36,338 nt of DNA from Lapidilactobacillus mulanensis (GTDB lineage: Bacteria; Bacillota; Bacilli; Lactobacillales; Lactobacillaceae). Below are positions 16,530 through 25,227 of this stretch, piece by piece. The position numbers and the translations under genes were made by a program. The notes under the pieces are model-generated. The model was not told the DNA's origin. It saw only the letters and a program-made list of their open reading frames with translations, and ran no database searches. The stretch spans positions 1 to 36,338 of the forward strand of contig NZ_RHOW01000022.1 of assembly GCF_003946215.1 (NCBI RefSeq). Reading direction: 5' to 3'. Every line of letters begins with the position of its first letter. The first letter of the stretch is position 1.

Positions 16530-17333
16530 ATGGATAATAGTGGAACTTCAGTTAGAAGTTTGTTGTTTCGATTTATTAACAACCAAAAAAAACATGATAA
16601 TAATTATATTATTGCTCAAATGGTTTTGAAAAACTTTGATAATATACCACGCATGACAATTTATGAACTAGCAGATGCGTGTTTTGTCTCGACATCTGCA
16701 GTGTCTCGATTTATACGTTTGATTAATTTTAGTACTTACACCGAGTTTAAAGATGCCGTTGGAAAGGAAATTGATATTGTCAGCGATTATTCTAAGAACA
16801 TGACACAGCGAGAGATGTCTATAAAAACTGAGTTCTTGAATGATTTTACAACGAATATCATTAGCAACTTAGATTTTGTACAGAACAATATTCCTGTTTC
16901 AAAAATTGAAGGTATTGTTTCAGATATCTTTGAAGCTGGAGATGTCGCGGTATTCGGTTTGGAGTTTGCTGATTTTATGGGTCAACATTTTCAGAGTAAG
17001 ATGGGCAGCATGAATAAGATTATTCAAGTCGGTTTTACAGTTGAAGATCAATTGAACATCATTGACAATATTAAACCCAACGGATTAGCTCTGATATTTT
17101 CTATGGAAGGCGGTTTTTTTTACTTCAGTGAGAAGGTTATTACGGCATTGAAACGGAAAAATGTGAAAATAATTACCTTTACATTCAAAAAATCCCCTAT
17201 CATTGAAAGAAGCGCAGATGAAATTATTATTTGTGGGGAAACTAATGAAAACACCGAAGGCCGAATTTCAATTCTCTACGTTATGGAATTACTGATTTAT
17301 TATTATATGCGTAATTATTATTTACAATCTTAG
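16530..17333 (+). CDS. RpiR-family transcriptional regulator
   Basis: 267 residues. An RpiR helix-turn-helix lies near residues 40-75 (MTIYELADACFVSTSAVSRFIRLINF). A weaker SIS domain follows (DVAVFGLEFADFMGQHFQSK, then LALIFSMEGGFFYFSEKVITALK, then VKIITFTFKKSPIIERSADEII). It heads a codirectional set of GH1, EIIC, GH3 and GH2 genes, so it is probably their local regulator. Codon use is A+T-rich, like the rest of the cassette and unlike the pox gene. GGAG precedes the ATG at 16530. It is divergent from the regulator at 6492. Confidence 0.85.
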   Translation: MDNSGTSVRSLLFRFINNQKKHDNNYIIAQMVLKNFDNIPRMTIYELADACFVSTSAVSRFIRLINFSTYTEFKDAVGKEIDIVSDYSKNMTQREMSIKTEFLNDFTTNIISNLDFVQNNIPVSKIEGIVSDIFEAGDVAVFGLEFADFMGQHFQSKMGSMNKIIQVGFTVEDQLNIIDNIKPNGLALIFSMEGGFFYFSEKVITALKRKNVKIITFTFKKSPIIERSADEIIICGETNENTEGRISILYVMELLIYYYMRNYYLQS

Positions 17334-17350
17334 TTTCATATTTTGAAACT

Positions 17351-17383
17351 GTCCCCAGTTATTTAAAACTGGGGACTTTATTT
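17351..17383 (+). terminator. terminator after the RpiR gene
   Basis: GTCCCCAGTT pairs with AACTGGGGAC around ATTTAA, followed by TTTATTTT. It separates the regulator from the enzyme genes, implying a second promoter. Confidence 0.9.
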
Positions 17384-17408
17384 TGCCATCGCTTACATAA
17401 ACAATAAA

Positions 17409-17422
17409 TGATATCGTTTTCT
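17409..17422 (+). promoter_or_regulatory. cre-like box before the second GH1 gene
   Basis: TGATATCGTTTTCT matches 12 of 14 cre positions. It shares ATCGTTTTC..TAG with the box at 16472. It lies 24 nt before the start codon. Confidence 0.45.
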
Positions 17423-17446
17423 TAGAAGAAAGGATTGATGTAAGTA

Positions 17447-18811
17447 ATGGTCTTGGATAACTTTTATTGGGGTGCTTCAACCTCTGCATTTCAGGTGGAA
17501 GGTGGCTATGGACAAGGTGGTAAGGGAATTGCCACAACAGACATTCGAAAAGTTCCAGAAGGTGTCGCTGATTCAAAGATTGCTTCAGATCAATATCATC
17601 ATATGATAGAAGATGTTGACTTAATGGCGGAGCTAGGAATCAATCTATATCGGTTTTCTTTTAATTGGACTAGAGTGATGGGAAATGGCTATCAACCTAA
17701 TTCAGAAGGAATTGAATTTTATAATAAACTAATTGATAGGTGTCTTGAAAAAGGGATTAAGCCTTTCCCAACCTTATATCATTTCGAAATGCCGCAAGCA
17801 TTTGTAGATGATTTTGGGGGATGGAACTCTAGAGAATGCATTGATCAGTATGTAAAATATGCTGAGGTTTGTTTCAGAAACTTTGGAGATAGAGTAAAAA
17901 TATGGGGAACAATTAATGAGCAATTGATTGTGACTGCTGCTTCAGATCTGAATGGCAATCATGAATCTGATCCTAATAAACGAATGAAACAGATGTATCA
18001 GATGAGTTATAACATGTCCTTGGCGGAGAAGATGGCAATTCATAGTTTTAGAGAAATCGTTAAGGACGGTAAGATTGGACCGGTTTGTTCTATGCAAGTT
18101 GTTTATCCTGAAAGCCCTGCTCCAGAGGATGTACTCGCTTCAAAGAATGCGACAGATTTTTTGCAGAATTGTTTTTTAGATATGTCAGTGATTGGAGAAT
18201 ATCCACAAAGCTATTGTAATTATTTAAATAAAAAAGGTTGGTATCCAGAAACCGAGGCTGAAGACAAAGAAATTTTAGTTGCTAACAAGCCTGATTTAAT
18301 TGGAATTAATTATTATGCTAGTACTTGTATTCGCGCGTTAAAAGATGGTGAAGATAATAGTAAATTGCCACCATTTTATCAAAACGAACTATTCACTTTG
18401 GGTACCAATAATTATCTGACAAAAACGAAGTGGATGGAGTTTGGTGTTGATCCAGACGGCCTTTATATTGGTATGCGTGATGTGTATGAACGGTATAAAT
18501 TACCGATGATCGTTACCGAGAATGGATTAGCCGCTTCGGATATCTTGGATGACGGTGCAATCCATGATGATTACCGAATTGATTATTTAGATAAACATAT
18601 TAAACAATGTGAGCGTTTTGTAAGCGAAGGATACCCGCTGCTGGGTTATTGCCCATGGTCACTGGTAGATGTTGTTAGTTCTCACCAAGGTTTTAAAAAA
18701 AGATATGGGTTAATCTATGTCGATCGTACGGATGAAGATTTGAAACAATGTAAACGTATTCCTAAGGACAGCTTTTATTGGTACCAAGAAAAAATAAAAA
18801 GTAATAAATAG
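17447..18811 (+). CDS. GH1 6-phospho-beta-glucosidase (second copy)
   Basis: 454 residues. N-terminal FYWGASTSAFQVEGGY is typical GH1. Acid/base Glu158 is in GTINEQ and nucleophile Glu358 in IVTENGLAA. SSHQGFKKRYGLIYVD keeps the Ser...Lys-x-Tyr phosphate-binding loop, so it should act on phosphorylated beta-glycosides. It is clearly different in sequence from the GH1 at 9711 and is A+T-richer, so it is not a recent duplicate. It is the first enzyme of the cassette, 16 nt before the EIIC gene. An AAAGGA site precedes the ATG at a slightly long spacing. Confidence 0.9.
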   Translation: MVLDNFYWGASTSAFQVEGGYGQGGKGIATTDIRKVPEGVADSKIASDQYHHMIEDVDLMAELGINLYRFSFNWTRVMGNGYQPNSEGIEFYNKLIDRCLEKGIKPFPTLYHFEMPQAFVDDFGGWNSRECIDQYVKYAEVCFRNFGDRVKIWGTINEQLIVTAASDLNGNHESDPNKRMKQMYQMSYNMSLAEKMAIHSFREIVKDGKIGPVCSMQVVYPESPAPEDVLASKNATDFLQNCFLDMSVIGEYPQSYCNYLNKKGWYPETEAEDKEILVANKPDLIGINYYASTCIRALKDGEDNSKLPPFYQNELFTLGTNNYLTKTKWMEFGVDPDGLYIGMRDVYERYKLPMIVTENGLAASDILDDGAIHDDYRIDYLDKHIKQCERFVSEGYPLLGYCPWSLVDVVSSHQGFKKRYGLIYVDRTDEDLKQCKRIPKDSFYWYQEKIKSNK

Positions 18812-18826
18812 AGATGGGGTATATTA

Positions 18827-20131
18827 ATGAACACGTTTATTCATTTTATGGAAAGAAGATTCATACCAGTTGCTAACAAGATTTCTTCTAATAGATATTT
18901 AAAAAGTATTAGCACTGGTTCGATGGCATTATTGGGTGTTATTATGTTGGGCTCGATTTTCACAGTAATTACTAGTTTCAGCTGGGAACCATATCAAAGT
19001 TTCTTGACAACGACTCATATTGGCACAGTATTGAATTATATTCCTGATTTCACGATTGATTTGTTGGGATTATATATGGCGTTCAGCATTGCTTATTGTG
19101 GCGCATCCATTTTTGATATTAAAGATCAAGCTTTGGGTACTGGGCTTATATCGTTAGTCAGTTTCTTGTTGTTGAGTCCCATAACCGTAAATGCAAAATC
19201 TCAAACAAGCTTCCTTAATGTGACATATTTAGGAGCTAAAGGTGTCTTTGTTGCCATCATTGTTTCTCTAATCACGATACAATTAATGAAGTTTTTCGTA
19301 AAAAAGAATTTTACGATTAAAATGCCAGACGGTGTGCCAGAAATGGTTACTAAGTCTTTTACATCACTGATTCCAGCAGTTGTTATTGCAGCGTTATTTG
19401 GAATAGTCAAGTACTTGTTTAGTATTACTAGTTTTAAAACAGCAACTGATTTCATTTATACGTTGTTACAAGAACCGTTGCAATCTCTCACAGGTACATT
19501 ACCAGCATTCTTAATCTTGATTTTAATTTCTAATTTACTTTGGTTCTTTGGAATTCATGGTTCAATGACTGTTTTACCAATTTTAATGCCAATTTTCTTG
19601 GGGTATTTGGCTAGCAACACAACTGCTGTTGCGGCAGGAAAAGCGGTTCCTCATGTAATTAATTTTGGATTGTATGATCTTGCTTGCTTAGGTGGCAGCG
19701 GTGCAACAATTGGACTAGTCACATGCATGTTTTTCTTCTCAAAAAGTAAGCGTTATAAGGCGTTTTCTAAGATTGTCTTTCCAAGTGGATTATTTGGTGT
19801 TAATGAACCAGTTATATTTGGGATGCCAGTCATGTTAAATGTGATGTTATTAATTCCATTTTTGTTGACGCCACTTGTGATTGTTACGCTTGGATATGTG
19901 TTGATCTCGTTAGGTGTCATCACAGCCCCCATTGGAATACTTGGTGCTGGTTCACTACCTCCTTTAGTACACGGTATAGTTCAAGGCAGTCTTTCCTTTG
20001 GGATTTACGAATTATTTGCAACGGCGATTTCTATGCTAATCTATTTTCCTTTCTTTAAGGCCTTGGATAATCAAGCGGTACAAGAAGAGCGTGAAGCTGC
20101 AGAGAAGGATGTATCAAAAGATCAAAATTGA
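18827..20131 (+). CDS. PTS cellobiose-type EIIC permease (second copy)
   Basis: 434 residues with about ten membrane segments. Family signatures: SISTGSMALLGVIMLGSIF, then FFGIHGSMTVLPILMPIFL, then SGLFGVNEPVIFGMPVMLNV with the NEP motif, and LPPLVHGIVQGS. It shares the fold with the EIIC at 7408, but the sequence is distant. EIIA and EIIB are absent here too. It is co-directional with the GH1 gene just upstream and would supply its phosphorylated substrate. GGGG precedes the ATG. Confidence 0.9.
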   Translation: MNTFIHFMERRFIPVANKISSNRYLKSISTGSMALLGVIMLGSIFTVITSFSWEPYQSFLTTTHIGTVLNYIPDFTIDLLGLYMAFSIAYCGASIFDIKDQALGTGLISLVSFLLLSPITVNAKSQTSFLNVTYLGAKGVFVAIIVSLITIQLMKFFVKKNFTIKMPDGVPEMVTKSFTSLIPAVVIAALFGIVKYLFSITSFKTATDFIYTLLQEPLQSLTGTLPAFLILILISNLLWFFGIHGSMTVLPILMPIFLGYLASNTTAVAAGKAVPHVINFGLYDLACLGGSGATIGLVTCMFFFSKSKRYKAFSKIVFPSGLFGVNEPVIFGMPVMLNVMLLIPFLLTPLVIVTLGYVLISLGVITAPIGILGAGSLPPLVHGIVQGSLSFGIYELFATAISMLIYFPFFKALDNQAVQEEREAAEKDVSKDQN

Positions 20132-20153
20132 GATAATAGTAGAGTGGTTCACT

Positions 20154-20186
20154 ACCGCATAAGAGTAAATATACTTATGCGGTTTT
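20154..20186 (+). terminator. hairpin between EIIC and GH3
   Basis: ACCGCATAAG pairs with CTTATGCGGT, followed by a TTTT run. It could be a partial terminator giving less expression of the GH3 and GH2 genes than of GH1 and EIIC. Confidence 0.75.
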
Positions 20187-20221
20187 ACTCTATAGATGTA
20201 TAAATAAAAGTGGGGAATAAA

Positions 20222-21925
20222 ATGTTAGATTTAAAAAAGAAACCATATGAATTAACTAATAATCAAATAGAGTTTATTCATCATCAAGTTGATAACATGT
20301 CAACAGATGAAAAAATTGGACAAATATTTGTTGTAATCGGACAAGATGAGGATACGATCGATATCTCAAAATTTATTGAGAAGTATCAGCCAGGAGGCAT
20401 GATGTATCGACCTGATAGAGCCGATAAAATTGAGAGAGAGCTTGCAACTGCTCAAAAAGCAAGTAAAATTCCGTTATTTATGGCGGCAAATTTGGAATCA
20501 GGTGGAAATGGAATTATTACCGAAGGAACATGGTTTGGAATGCCTTTGCAAGTTGCTGCTTCAAACGACATTCGAAATGCATATCAACTAGGCAATGTCT
20601 CGGGTTCTGAAGCCCATCAAGTAGGTGTTAACATGGCCTTTGCTCCGATAATTGATATTAGTTATAACTTTCGCAACCCAATCGTCAATACGCGAACTTT
20701 TGGTAACAGTGAAAATCGAATTCAACAAATGGCGCAGGAACAGATTAAAGGTTTGGAGGATAATGATGTTATTCCGGTCATTAAACATTTTCCGGGTGAT
20801 GGAGTGGATGAAAGAGACCAGCATCTATTAAGTTCGGTGAATTCTTTAGATGCAGACGAGTGGATGGCAAGTTATGGGCAACTTTATCGACATTTCATTC
20901 AAAATGGAATTAGTAGCATCATGATTGGCCACATTCTTCAGCCAGCATGGGAAAAACGACTTTGCCCGGGAATAAAAGATTCGGAATTAATGCCTGCATC
21001 AGCATCTAAATTATTGATCAATGGTTTGCTGAGAGACAAATTAGGGTTCAATGGGCTTACAATCACTGATGCAACACCGATGCTAGGGTATAATACAGCA
21101 ATGTCCAGAAGTCAATTGTTAGTTACTTCAATTAACGCTGGTGTGGATATGCTACTTTTCAATAAAAATATCGATGAGGATTTTGATTCAGTAAAGAACG
21201 CCATTAAAGATGGCACCTTGAGTAGTCAACGCTTAGATGAAGCAGTCACAAGAATTTTAGCTACTAAAATTGCACAACATATTATGAATGAATCTGGAGG
21301 ACTTGTTCCGTCAAGTGAAGACAGGTGCACAGTGGAATTGCTCGATGATCAGAAGAAGTCTGCACAGCTCGCACAACAGTCGGTTACGTTAGTTAAGGAT
21401 AGGGATAGGATTTTGCCGATCACACTGAAAAAATATCCGAAAATTCGTTTAATCGTACTCGGTGATTCAGACGACGGCGGATTTAAAGAGGGCGGAAAAG
21501 TAGGGCCTATTTTCAAAAAACAATTGGAAAATGTTGGATTTAAAGTGCAGTTATTTGACAATAAAAATCTTGATTTTCATGAGATATTTGAAGAAGGAAT
21601 TGCTGATCTCAAGGAAAAATTTGATTTGGCGATATATGTTGCCAATATTGAATCTGCTAGTAATCAAACAACAACACGTCTGAACTGGATTCACTTAATG
21701 GCAGCAAATGCACCTTGGTTTGAAAAAGATATTCCAACCGTGTTTATTTCTACGGCAAATCCGTATCATTTATTTGATATTCCCTATATTTCAACTTATA
21801 TTAATGCATACACAGGGAATCGTGTCACTGTTTCAGCAATAATTAGAAAAATTATCGGTCGAGAAGAATTCTTCGGAATCAGTCCAGTAGATCCCTTCTG
21901 CGGTGATCCTTTAACCAGATACTAG
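20222..21925 (+). CDS. GH3 family beta-N-acetylglucosaminidase-like enzyme
   Basis: 567 residues from the ATG at 20222, with GGGG upstream. The (beta/alpha)8 domain has VIKHFPGDGVDERDQHLLSS, which keeps the D-x-H dyad (Asp199, His201) of the NagZ-type GH3 subgroup. Nucleophile Asp283 is in LTITDATP. A second domain of about 200 residues follows (LVKDRDRILPI, then LIVLGDSDDGG). There is no signal peptide, so it is cytosolic. NagZ-type enzymes remove beta-GlcNAc, but some GH3 members of this group act as phosphorylases or on other sugars, so the substrate is open. Its place beside GH1 and GH2 suggests stepwise trimming of a mixed glycoside. Confidence 0.8.
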   Translation: MLDLKKKPYELTNNQIEFIHHQVDNMSTDEKIGQIFVVIGQDEDTIDISKFIEKYQPGGMMYRPDRADKIERELATAQKASKIPLFMAANLESGGNGIITEGTWFGMPLQVAASNDIRNAYQLGNVSGSEAHQVGVNMAFAPIIDISYNFRNPIVNTRTFGNSENRIQQMAQEQIKGLEDNDVIPVIKHFPGDGVDERDQHLLSSVNSLDADEWMASYGQLYRHFIQNGISSIMIGHILQPAWEKRLCPGIKDSELMPASASKLLINGLLRDKLGFNGLTITDATPMLGYNTAMSRSQLLVTSINAGVDMLLFNKNIDEDFDSVKNAIKDGTLSSQRLDEAVTRILATKIAQHIMNESGGLVPSSEDRCTVELLDDQKKSAQLAQQSVTLVKDRDRILPITLKKYPKIRLIVLGDSDDGGFKEGGKVGPIFKKQLENVGFKVQLFDNKNLDFHEIFEEGIADLKEKFDLAIYVANIESASNQTTTRLNWIHLMAANAPWFEKDIPTVFISTANPYHLFDIPYISTYINAYTGNRVTVSAIIRKIIGREEFFGISPVDPFCGDPLTRY

Positions 21926-21944
21926 ACAGCAACGTTAGAAATGG

Positions 21945-24371
21945 ATGGTAATGATGAGAGTTAAACGCTTATTAAATCAAGAGTGGCGGTTCAAACTTGG
22001 AAAATTAGATGAACCCAATAAATTGGTAAAAAAAGCTGCTTCAATCGGAGGATTGACTGCACCGCTGGTTGATGAAGCCGGTGATATTGTTGCAGTGGGA
22101 GCTGGTGGTGAACACTTTTTAAAACTCATCGCACAAGGAAATCGAAATAAAGGATTGGAAATGTTGGCCGGAACTCAATTAAATGCTGAGCTAACTTCGA
22201 AATGGGATACTATTAATCTTCCACATGATTGGAAATCCAGACAACCATTTATCAATGATCCTAGCCTATTAATGAGTGGATCGAAACAAAATGGACAAGG
22301 TTATTATCGTAAGACGTTTGAGGTCGATAGATCTGCAGATGACGACACGCAGGTATTCCTTCATTTCATGGGGGTTATGGGTGAGGCTTCTATTTGGTTA
22401 AATGGAATTTTTTTGGGTAATCATTACAGTGGATACTCTGATTTCTCGTTTGATATTACCGAGATAGTGAAATATCACGAGGAAGGTATCAATGTTGTAT
22501 TAGTTAAGACTGATACGACGGTTGGCTCTGAAGGCTGGTGGTACGAAGGTGCCGGTATCTATAAGGATGTATATTTAGAGTTTTTACCTAGAATTAGAAT
22601 CGACGCGCCAGAAACTTTTGTCGAAACAGACTCAATTGAAAATGGTCAAGCTAGGCTCAAAATCGTGGTTGGGATAATGAACCAAAGCGGTAATGATCGT
22701 AAAAAAACTAGATTGCTATGTACAATTAATAACCATACAGAGTGTTTTGATTTAAGGCCTCAAAAATCGAGCTCTACCAAGATAACGTATACTCAGGTTA
22801 TTGATGATCCTGATTTATGGTCAATTAATACTCCAAACTTATATCAAGCTCGTTTTCAATTGCTATTAGAAGATAAAGTTATTGATGATTTTCAACAAAC
22901 TTTCGGGGTTCGACTAATTTCGTATTCATCAAATGGTTTTTACATGAATAAAAAGCGCGTTGAATTGCGCGGTGTGTGTGAACACCAAGACTTTGGTGGT
23001 GTTGGAATTGCGGTTAACAAAGATATTCTTCGTTATAAACTTTTAAAAATGAAAAAAATGGGTGTAAATGCCTATAGGAGTTCACATCATTTTGCTTCCC
23101 TTGATTTACTTGATTTATGCGATGAATTAGGAATAATTGTGATGAATGAAAACAGAATACTCGAATCAAGTGAATGGCGTGTTGCTGAACTTGAACAAAT
23201 GGTAAAGCAAACTCGTAATCATCCATCTATTTGTTTTTGGTCCCTTTGTAATGAAGAGTTAATAGGTAATACTGTTTTAGGAGAACGAATTGCCAGGAAA
23301 TTAACTTCAGTCATTCGTAGGTATACGACTCAGAGCCTAATTGTTTCTGCAGAGTTATTGAGCCCTAAAGGAATTGTCAATGAGGCGTATATGAATCATT
23401 TTGATGTAAATGGTGTCAACTATCCGGAGGCGGAAGTCAATGGTAACGGGCTAGTAATGCTAAAGAAAAAATATCCGAATCTATTTTTCTTAAGCACTGA
23501 GAATGCTTCATATTTTTCGACTCGTGGTATTTATCGGGATAACGCCGAGAAGTGTCAGACTTCAAATTTTGGCTCCTCTTTTTCCAGGGTACTCCCTGGA
23601 AAGCGAAAAAAAGGGGATCCAGGCGTAGGTGGGACTGCACATCCAGAAACAGTCATGCATTTTATCAAAAACAATTCATTTATGGGCGGCGTTTTTTTAT
23701 GGACATTCATGGACTATTTCGGAGAACCTTCTCCGTTTGCTTGGCCAGGAATTAGTTCTCAATTTGGCATTGTGGATACTGTGGGCTTTGAAAAGGATTA
23801 TTATTACTACTACCAATCGCAATGGACCTCAAAGCCAATGGTACATGTAATGCCGCATTGGAATAGAGAAGGCCTATCTATTGATAAGGATGGATTAACA
23901 GAAGTGCGTGTATTTACGAATTGTCCAGAAGTTGAATTATTTATTAATGACCAGAGTTTTGGCAGAAAACTTTCAGGAGAAGATTATACGAGTTGGTACG
24001 TTCCATATATTACAGGGCAGCTTAAAGCAGTCGGATATAGCTCAAATAAGCCAGTCGAGGATCTGAGAACAACAAGTGGTAAAGCGAAAAGTACACGAGT
24101 TCGATTGTGCTATGATGGTATATCGACGGCGCTATATGAGGTTGATGCAATCGATGCAACTGGGCATATAGTCCCAACTGCAAATAATAATGTGAGAATT
24201 AAGATAATGGATGGTATATTCTTGGGAAGTGCAAATGGTAACCCAATGGATATCTCAAAATTTAATCCAGAAGAGAAACGGTTCTTTTCAGGGAAGTTAA
24301 TGGTAATTGTAGAAAAAAACTGTCAGAAACAGCCAAAAGTAGTTGCAAAAATAACGGAAGACGTTCAATAA
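21945..24371 (+). CDS. GH2 family beta-galactosidase-like glycosidase
   Basis: 808 residues. Order: an N-terminal sugar-binding domain (LPHDWKSRQPF, then GEASIWLNGIFLGNHYSGYSDFSFDIT), an immunoglobulin-like domain, and a TIM barrel with RGVCEHQDFGGVG, acid/base Glu437 in SLCNEEL and nucleophile Glu519 in LSTENASY. FLWTFMDYFGEPSPFAWP follows, then a C-terminal beta domain (ELFINDQSFG). This arrangement is typical of GH2 enzymes active on plant or host beta-glycans; galactosidase is the most likely call but not proven. No signal peptide. The start is uncertain, since ATG codons at 21945, 21951 and 21954 are all possible. It is the last gene of the cassette. Confidence 0.85.
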   Translation: MVMMRVKRLLNQEWRFKLGKLDEPNKLVKKAASIGGLTAPLVDEAGDIVAVGAGGEHFLKLIAQGNRNKGLEMLAGTQLNAELTSKWDTINLPHDWKSRQPFINDPSLLMSGSKQNGQGYYRKTFEVDRSADDDTQVFLHFMGVMGEASIWLNGIFLGNHYSGYSDFSFDITEIVKYHEEGINVVLVKTDTTVGSEGWWYEGAGIYKDVYLEFLPRIRIDAPETFVETDSIENGQARLKIVVGIMNQSGNDRKKTRLLCTINNHTECFDLRPQKSSSTKITYTQVIDDPDLWSINTPNLYQARFQLLLEDKVIDDFQQTFGVRLISYSSNGFYMNKKRVELRGVCEHQDFGGVGIAVNKDILRYKLLKMKKMGVNAYRSSHHFASLDLLDLCDELGIIVMNENRILESSEWRVAELEQMVKQTRNHPSICFWSLCNEELIGNTVLGERIARKLTSVIRRYTTQSLIVSAELLSPKGIVNEAYMNHFDVNGVNYPEAEVNGNGLVMLKKKYPNLFFLSTENASYFSTRGIYRDNAEKCQTSNFGSSFSRVLPGKRKKGDPGVGGTAHPETVMHFIKNNSFMGGVFLWTFMDYFGEPSPFAWPGISSQFGIVDTVGFEKDYYYYYQSQWTSKPMVHVMPHWNREGLSIDKDGLTEVRVFTNCPEVELFINDQSFGRKLSGEDYTSWYVPYITGQLKAVGYSSNKPVEDLRTTSGKAKSTRVRLCYDGISTALYEVDAIDATGHIVPTANNNVRIKIMDGIFLGSANGNPMDISKFNPEEKRFFSGKLMVIVEKNCQKQPKVVAKITEDVQ

Positions 24372-24558
24372 GCAGATTTTGTTGCTATAACAAGATATGA
24401 GTATACAGATGATTAACAAAACTCACTTCATTGTATGAATGATTGGATGGAGAACATTATTTCATTTTGCTCCGGTAAAATCTGTGCTGCCAAATTGATT
24501 GAGATTATTTCTTAACGTCAAAAATGAATATTGTCAATCTAGACATACGGTAAATTTA
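24372..24558. other. non-coding spacer after the GH2 gene
   Basis: No convincing ORF or known motif. A+T-rich like the cassette before it. Confidence 0.4.
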
Positions 24559-24626
24559 AAAATAGGTGCAAGATATAGCTAAAAAAGCTTTGTTGTAAGC
24601 TTTCGGCATAATCTGCACCTATTTTA
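24559..24626 (+). terminator. large terminator hairpin closing the GH cassette
   Basis: AAAATAGGTGCA pairs with TGCACCTATTTT. Inside are interrupted GAT/ATC and GC/GC pairs and an apical AAGCTT/AAGCTT stem around TGTTGT. The T run is short, but stem and position support termination. Confidence 0.7.
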
Positions 24627-24764
24627 AAACTTGTCGTGTGTTATTTTGCGCAGATTTGAAATTCATCACTTTTATTCTTTAGTTATTCAGAACAAAGGCT
24701 ACCTTGATAATCAAACTTCCAGGAACCCAGCTATTCAAATCCTACACTAAAAAAAATACGTTTA

Positions 24765-24963
24765 GGTCGAAAGTGCTGGGGCAGGCAGTCGTGGCAGTGA
24801 CAACCATGTTGGCGGGCCGTTTTTGCCCGCCTTACATGGTGGATCGATTCGAGACTCGGCGTTTTTCCGAGGCTCAAATCGAAGCTCGGAGCTTTTCCCG
24901 CACTTGGAAAAGCGGAGAGCGGTCCCACAAGCCAACGTACTGCCTGCCCCAGCACTTTCGACC
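24765..24963 (-). repeat. family-2 multibranch palindromic element, copy 4 (reverse)
   Basis: The closing arms 24765-24789 and 24939-24963 are perfect 25-bp complements. Minus strand order: GTGGGACCGCTCTCCG, hairpin GCTTTTCC/GGGAAAAGC, then TCGATTTGAG-C-CTCGG/CCGAG-T-CTCGAATCGA around AAAAACG, then ACCATGT..GGCGGGC/GCCCGCC and ATGGTTGTCACTG. Same flanks as copy 2: TTTAGGTCG and CGACCGAAGGTAG. It lies to the right of the GH cassette, opposite in orientation to copy 3. Confidence 0.85.
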
Positions 24964-25123
24964 GAAGGTAGATCAGAATTTTCAACCTCAATTTCAATTA
25001 TGTGAAAATCCACAGTTTACATCATAATTCTTTTATGATATTCCAATTTAAACCTTTCCAAAATTTCACTTGAAATTTTTTGAGTGTTTTATAAATAGCA
25101 TCCACACTAGATTCACGCATGAA
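24964..25123. other. non-coding spacer before the moxR operon
   Basis: It holds a small hairpin AAAATTTC/GAAATTTT at 25060-25079 followed by a short T run, which may be a weak terminator. Nothing else is evident. Confidence 0.35.
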
Positions 25124-25161
25124 AAGGCTGGTTCTCCTAAATTGATTGGGAAACTAGCCTT
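25124..25161 (+). terminator. terminator-like hairpin before moxR
   Basis: AAGGCT/AGCCTT outer pairs with inner GTT/AAC and CC/GG around an A+T-rich loop. It ends in GCTTTGCTT, a poor T run, 67 nt before the moxR start. It could be a leader structure instead. Confidence 0.5.
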
Positions 25162-25227
25162 GCTTTGCTTTTCAACATAATTTTATCAAAATATACATTA
25201 TCAAAATTAAAAAAATGGGGTGCGATC

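Noticed and set aside
17351-17376. Hairpin as regulator operator
   Set aside because: The stem is followed by a T-rich tract immediately after the RpiR stop, which is better explained by a terminator.
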